Shown here: positions 60,813-64,000 of the stretch, piece after piece
Layout: every line of letters starts with the position of its first letter
Position numbering within the stretch: position 1 is the stretch's first letter
DNA from: a virus
Virus record (IMG/VR): IMGVR_UViG_3300037475_000240
Span: 1 to 64,000 of that record
DNA length: 64,000 nucleotides
Reading direction: 5' to 3' (one strand)
Position numbers and translations under genes: made by a program
Notes under the pieces: model-generated
The model's input: the letters and a program-made list of their open reading frames with translations, nothing else
Told to the model about the DNA's origin: nothing
The model's database searches: none

Positions 60813-61577
60813 TCAATTCTCAATGCTTAATTCCATATTTTCATACGATACATCTTTTAAATACTCATCTATGTCTTTATATTTTTGTGGAAGATAAAAG
60901 TTTTGTATATTTGCATATTTTCCGAATTTATCTATAATACGTTTTCTTCCCTTTAAACCTGCTTCATCATTATCTAATAACAAAAATACATTTTCTGTAT
61001 ATCTTGTAATTAAAGAAAACTGATATTGTGATAAACTTGCCGAACCAATACCTAGAACATTATTAAATCCTTTCTCATAAGATTTAATAACATCTAATTG
61101 TCCTTCAACTAAAAAGACACTATCTTTTTCTATAATTGATTTTTTATTTTCGTATAAACCAAATATATGATTTGTCTTTGTAAAACCAAAAGTGTTTTTA
61201 TATTTTGAAATACTTTTTTCTTGCCTTTCATGTTCAGATAAAAGAGTTCTTCCTACTAATGCTACAACTGAACCATAACAATCTCTAAATGGAATAATAA
61301 GAGGATAGTCTTCAAAATAACAAAAATTAAGGGTTCTAGGATAAAGAGAATCTTCTATTTCTTTAGTGAAAATTAAAGAAGACTCTTTTAAACAATCCAT
61401 TCCAACCAAAGAAGATATTACATCAATATTATTCATGCCTGGGAAATATCCAAACTTAAATACCTCTTGACAATCTTTACTCACTCTCGAATCTAAATAA
61501 TCTTGACATGCCTGTGCATCAGGATAATTTTGTAATAAGAATCTGCAAGAATCTGAAATTTTTTCAAAATTATTCAT
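60813..61577 (-). CDS. TOPRIM-domain primase
   Basis: 254 residues. LIIPFRDCYGSVVALVGRTL (about 93-112) is the DnaG RNA-polymerase core start, SKYKNTFGF follows, then FLVEGQLDVI (Glu159, Asp162) and LLLDNDEAGLKGRKR (Asp202, Asp204) of the TOPRIM fold. The N-terminal CHC2 zinc finger and the C-terminal helicase-binding domain are missing, so it is a minimal catalytic primase. The next gene upstream (overlap 8 nt) is a small zinc-ribbon protein that might supply DNA binding in trans. No helicase is visible in the window. Confidence 0.85.
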   Translation of the reverse strand: MNNFEKISDSCRFLLQNYPDAQACQDYLDSRVSKDCQEVFKFGYFPGMNNIDVISSLVGMDCLKESSLIFTKEIEDSLYPRTLNFCYFEDYPLIIPFRDCYGSVVALVGRTLLSEHERQEKSISKYKNTFGFTKTNHIFGLYENKKSIIEKDSVFLVEGQLDVIKSYEKGFNNVLGIGSASLSQYQFSLITRYTENVFLLLDNDEAGLKGRKRIIDKFGKYANIQNFYLPQKYKDIDEYLKDVSYENMELSIEN

Positions 61578-61902
61578 CTGATTGTTTTTTCAATTTTTCT
61601 CTCAACATAATCTTAAAAGGTTCACTCAATTGATCTAGTGGTTTTTTGCAACCTGCACATACTATATCCTTACCCATTAATAGTGGACGATCATCTTTTC
61701 CACATAAATTACACTTAACCCCAAATGCAACAGAATTCTTTTTTCTAAATTGTTTATTTGATTTTAATTGAACCTTAGTAAAATGTGTAACATTTAATAA
61801 TTCTCCATCACAAATAGAACAATAAACTTTATCTGTTTTAGGATCTATATAAGGTTCCATTTGCTTATAACAACCTTTAATTGAACAACTCATAGAAAAC
61901 AT
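61570..61902 (-). CDS. Small zinc-ribbon protein
   Basis: 110 residues. Two Cys pairs make up each of two zinc ribbons: CSIKGC with YCSIC in the N-terminal half, CNLCGK with CAGCKK in the C-terminal half. Basic C-terminus (MLREKLKKQSDE). It overlaps the primase by 8 nt and has ggag 5 nt before its ATG. It may bind DNA or assist the primase. The cysteine spacing is not that of the DnaG CHC2 finger. Confidence 0.7.
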   Translation of the reverse strand: MFSMSCSIKGCYKQMEPYIDPKTDKVYCSICDGELLNVTHFTKVQLKSNKQFRKKNSVAFGVKCNLCGKDDRPLLMGKDIVCAGCKKPLDQLSEPFKIMLREKLKKQSDE

Positions 61903-61904
61903 TA

Positions 61905-62861
61905 TTACTCCAATGCTTTAATTAAAGGTTCTACATCAACAGGATATGATACATTTAAAATAACTTTATGAGATCCTATTTTATTAATTCCTGCATTAGG
62001 AATAATGACCTCTTCTTTATTTCTAGATAACGGATCTATTTTTATATCTTTATCACCAATAACAGTTCTTATAACTTTAGTGCATCCTTTAATAGCATCT
62101 AATAAAGTAATATTTAAATCACTAATTACAAATTCATCCTCAAGTCTCATATCTTTATCTTTTTCTACATTTAGAACAAGAAAAGCATCAGTATATTGAT
62201 CTATATGTCCAAGATTACCTACAAAATTACCCATTTGATTTAATCTTAATGCATTTTGATCATGAACTCCACCAGGTATAGTTACATTAACAGATGATTC
62301 ACTTTTAATAATTCCATCACTACAAACATCACATTTTTTAGATTGTGCTTTTCCAAAACAAAGATCGCAAGGTTGAACCATAATCATACCACGTTGTTGA
62401 ATCATGACATGACCACTGCCACCACATTTTTTACAACCAGTATTTAATTTAAATTTACCTTGTCCATTACAGGTATTACACTTAATATCTCTAGTATATT
62501 TTATTTCTTTTTTACATCCTAAAATTGACTCAATAAAAGAAATGTTTGTTGAACATTGAATATGTTCTGAGTGCCTAAATCTTTGTACGTTTCCTCCGCC
62601 AGAAAAACCAAATCCACTAAAATCAAAACCTATTCCGCCAGTACCATCGCTAAATTGATCTTCATTTATTTCTCTTGGTCCAGGATTAATAATTCTTTGA
62701 TAAGCCTCATTTATTTCTTTGAATTTGGCTTCGGCATCTTTATTTCCAGGATTTTTATCTGGATGGAGCTTTTTACTAAGTTCTCTAAATTTCTTCTTGA
62801 CCTCATCATCACTTGCTGTCGGATCAATTTCTAACTTTGAATAAGCTTCACTACGATTCAT
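61905..62861 (-). CDS. dnaJ: DnaJ-like co-chaperone
   Basis: 318 residues, shorter than a normal DnaJ. J domain at about 3-60 with HPD at 33-35 (for DnaK stimulation), a G/F-rich region (GTGGIGFDFSGFGFSGGGN), a zinc domain with four Cys pairs (128/131, 143/146, 165/168, 177/180; only the first two keep CxxCxGxG), then the peptide-binding C-terminal domain. The last part is shortened. A phage-made DnaJ would redirect the host DnaK to replication or capsid assembly. It overlaps the RuvC gene by 4 nt, which points to replication. Confidence 0.9.
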   Translation of the reverse strand: MNRSEAYSKLEIDPTASDDEVKKKFRELSKKLHPDKNPGNKDAEAKFKEINEAYQRIINPGPREINEDQFSDGTGGIGFDFSGFGFSGGGNVQRFRHSEHIQCSTNISFIESILGCKKEIKYTRDIKCNTCNGQGKFKLNTGCKKCGGSGHVMIQQRGMIMVQPCDLCFGKAQSKKCDVCSDGIIKSESSVNVTIPGGVHDQNALRLNQMGNFVGNLGHIDQYTDAFLVLNVEKDKDMRLEDEFVISDLNITLLDAIKGCTKVIRTVIGDKDIKIDPLSRNKEEVIIPNAGINKIGSHKVILNVSYPVDVEPLIKALE

Positions 62862-63412
62862 TTTTTCTTACCTTTGGGTTTCACTTTGCCAGTCAACAAT
62901 AAAGCATGATAAAGAGCAACAGCAATGCCATCCGCCATATCATAATTTTCTATTTTTATTTTACCTTTTTTGTTAAACTGGTAAGGGAATGTAATTCCTA
63001 AATGTTTAGCGACAAGCTCGGGCATTTGTTCTTTTTTTGGGAAGATATTATTTTCTTTTAATCCGTGCCTAATAGACATCACATTAAACATATCTGGACT
63101 GGCTTTTAAATAATCATAGGCTAATAAACAAACCATTCTATTAAATGTAGTTAACATAATAATTGTTTTAGCAGTACTTTTGCCTTGCATAAATTGAATA
63201 ATTTCTTCAATACCAATATAGTCTGGTTTTATTTCTTCTATAATAGACTTTATCTTATTTCTAGTATCAACTACTCTTTCTATAATAGAACCTTTTTTTA
63301 AAGGCTTTAAATAATTAGCAGAAATAAATTTAATTTCGTTATCATCTACTTCTAATACACAATATCCTATACATGAACTAGAACAATCTATACCTAAAAC
63401 AATTTTACTCAT
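62858..63412 (-). CDS. RuvC-like Holliday junction resolvase
   Basis: 184 residues. RNase-H-fold resolvase with GIDCSSSCIGY (Asp9), IGIEEIIQF (Glu69 or Glu70) and YDMADGIAVAL (Asp158, Asp161), in the order of RuvC's acidic site. Lys-rich end. It would resolve recombination or replication branches before packaging. The start overlaps no upstream gene; a TATAAT sequence lies only 5 nt before its ATG (63418-63423). Confidence 0.9.
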   Translation of the reverse strand: MSKIVLGIDCSSSCIGYCVLEVDDNEIKFISANYLKPLKKGSIIERVVDTRNKIKSIIEEIKPDYIGIEEIIQFMQGKSTAKTIIMLTTFNRMVCLLAYDYLKASPDMFNVMSIRHGLKENNIFPKKEQMPELVAKHLGITFPYQFNKKGKIKIENYDMADGIAVALYHALLLTGKVKPKGKKK

Positions 63413-63434
63413 AGAGTATTATATAACAAATAAA

Positions 63435-63460
63435 AAAGGGATACATCACTGTATCCCTTT
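63435..63460 (-). terminator. Intrinsic terminator of the ssDNA-binding gene
   Basis: 11-bp stem AAAGGGATACA (63435-63445), TCAC loop, TGTATCCCTTT (63450-63460). Read leftwards it is followed by a TTTTTTAT tract. It ends transcription of the gene at 63489 before RuvC. Confidence 0.9.
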
Positions 63461-63488
63461 CTTCACACTTCATTTAAGCTATTAAAGC

Positions 63489-64000
63489 TTATTGTCCATC
63501 ATAAGCTGGAAAAGAACCATCCAACTCTTCATCGTCAGTCATGCTAACGGTTGGGGCTTTTACGGCTGGCTTTACAGCTGCAGTAACGGCACCAGTTGAA
63601 CCACCATTAATCTTGTCAATTCTCTTTTGAACCAAATCAGGAGTTGGTGGAGTTACTTTACGCTTCAATTCATCTAAATCAGCACTATCTTTGATAACTT
63701 GATCCGCGGCAGATAATGGCTCTTTTGGTACTGGTTGTACTGAATAGTATCCAGTTGCGCCACCTTGTTTGTCAACTACGATATTAAGATCGTACTTGGT
63801 TGGATCTCCCCATTTTGGATTCTTGGCTAATTTTCTAACTGTAGAAAAAATAGCATAAGAAATATCTAAAATCTTATAGGTATTAGTCTTACGGCTAATT
63901 ACGCCAAGCAACCAACGTGGCTTTGCTTTATCTCCCATATCACACAATGGACAGCTGCCATGAACAGCTGAACAATATACTTTTTGACCAAACTTGTCAG
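63489..64000 (-). CDS. gp32-like ssDNA-binding protein, 5' partial
   Basis: The frame is open to the right edge, so only the C-terminal about 170 residues are present. The first in-window part reads YCSAVHGSCPLCDMGDKAKP, a Cys-x3-His-x2-Cys-x2-Cys zinc cluster like that of T4 gp32. Then RWLLGVISRKTNTYKILDIS and KYDLNIVVDKQGGATGYYSV follow the gp32 core. The tail is acidic (DDEELDGSFPAYDGQ), the usual protein-contact end of ssDNA-binding proteins. It would coat single-stranded DNA during replication and recombination. A shorter start within the window (TTG 63947) would cut the zinc cluster and is wrong. Confidence 0.88.
   Translation of the reverse strand, partial: DKFGQKVYCSAVHGSCPLCDMGDKAKPRWLLGVISRKTNTYKILDISYAIFSTVRKLAKNPKWGDPTKYDLNIVVDKQGGATGYYSVQPVPKEPLSAADQVIKDSADLDELKRKVTPPTPDLVQKRIDKINGGSTGAVTAAVKPAVKAPTVSMTDDEELDGSFPAYDGQ

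Noticed and set aside
63418-63423. TATAAT 5 nt before the RuvC start
   Set aside because: No acceptable -35 is seen at 16-18 nt, and the AT-rich text makes a chance match likely. I keep it only as a remark in the RuvC entry.
1-64000. tRNA genes
   Set aside because: I looked for T-loop-like GTTCGA/GTTCAA with acceptor pairing and found none; a tRNA scan should be run to confirm.

Overview
This window is a piece of a large tailed double-stranded DNA phage genome (Caudoviricetes, most likely a large myovirus-like or jumbo-type phage). It carries a large terminase, portal, prohead protease with scaffold, HK97-type capsid protein, giant fibre proteins, a gp32-like single-stranded DNA-binding protein, RuvC, a TOPRIM primase and many self-splicing-type homing endonucleases. 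No bacterial housekeeping gene is present. The DNA is strongly AT-rich, and the genes are packed and often overlap as ATGA or TAATG. I cannot name the host or the nearest relative. I see no tRNA gene, CRISPR array, insertion sequence or origin, and no stretch above about 300 bases lacks a gene; the longest gap (59362-59650) holds a probable start-less small gene.

Layout. 1-9349 (minus): host-contact structures, namely a 1782-residue beta-helix fibre or tailspike, a small membrane protein, a trimeric-fibre-like protein, a baseplate or tip protein with HxH clusters and a small zinc metalloprotease. 9468-13186 (plus): a cassette with a 22-residue-repeat coiled-coil protein, a zinc-ribbon protein, a 2H-phosphoesterase/ParB-like fusion and three tiny overlapping genes. 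13229-14855 (minus): three related Ig-like structural proteins. 14916-19473: small accessory genes (cold-shock protein, HNH, patatin lipase, GIY-YIG nuclease, methyltransferase, glycosyltransferase). 19520-23896 (minus): a very repetitive fibre. 23998-25227 (plus): a CCA-adding-type nucleotidyltransferase with its own sigma70-like promoter.

25289-36671 (minus): capsid protein, two related virion surface proteins, internal virion proteins, a frameshifted GIY-YIG nuclease and a lysine-rich low-complexity protein. 36685-59337 (minus): prohead protease/scaffold, lytic transglycosylase, phosphatase, portal, large terminase, a second nucleotidyltransferase, a possible small terminase subunit, a Vsr-like homing endonuclease and several helical virion proteins. 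59440-64000 (minus): expression and replication genes, namely a sigma region-4-like regulator, GIY-YIG nuclease, TOPRIM primase, zinc-ribbon protein, DnaJ, RuvC and the gp32-like protein, which runs off the right edge.

How it fits together. The middle of the window is one long late morphogenesis region, read almost entirely leftwards. A shared motif (an A/T box followed by RCRCATA) lies 14-55 nt before thirteen gene starts, nearly all structural, and is a candidate late promoter. I did not see it before the replication genes. The virion proteins share short sequence signatures (hydrophobic-K-x-A-[S/Q], a helical L-x2-A-x2-L-x3-G motif, and DGY), which could be maturation or assembly signals. 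RNA-repair-like enzymes (2H phosphoesterase and two nucleotidyltransferases) plus the phosphatase and patatin make up the most interesting accessory content.
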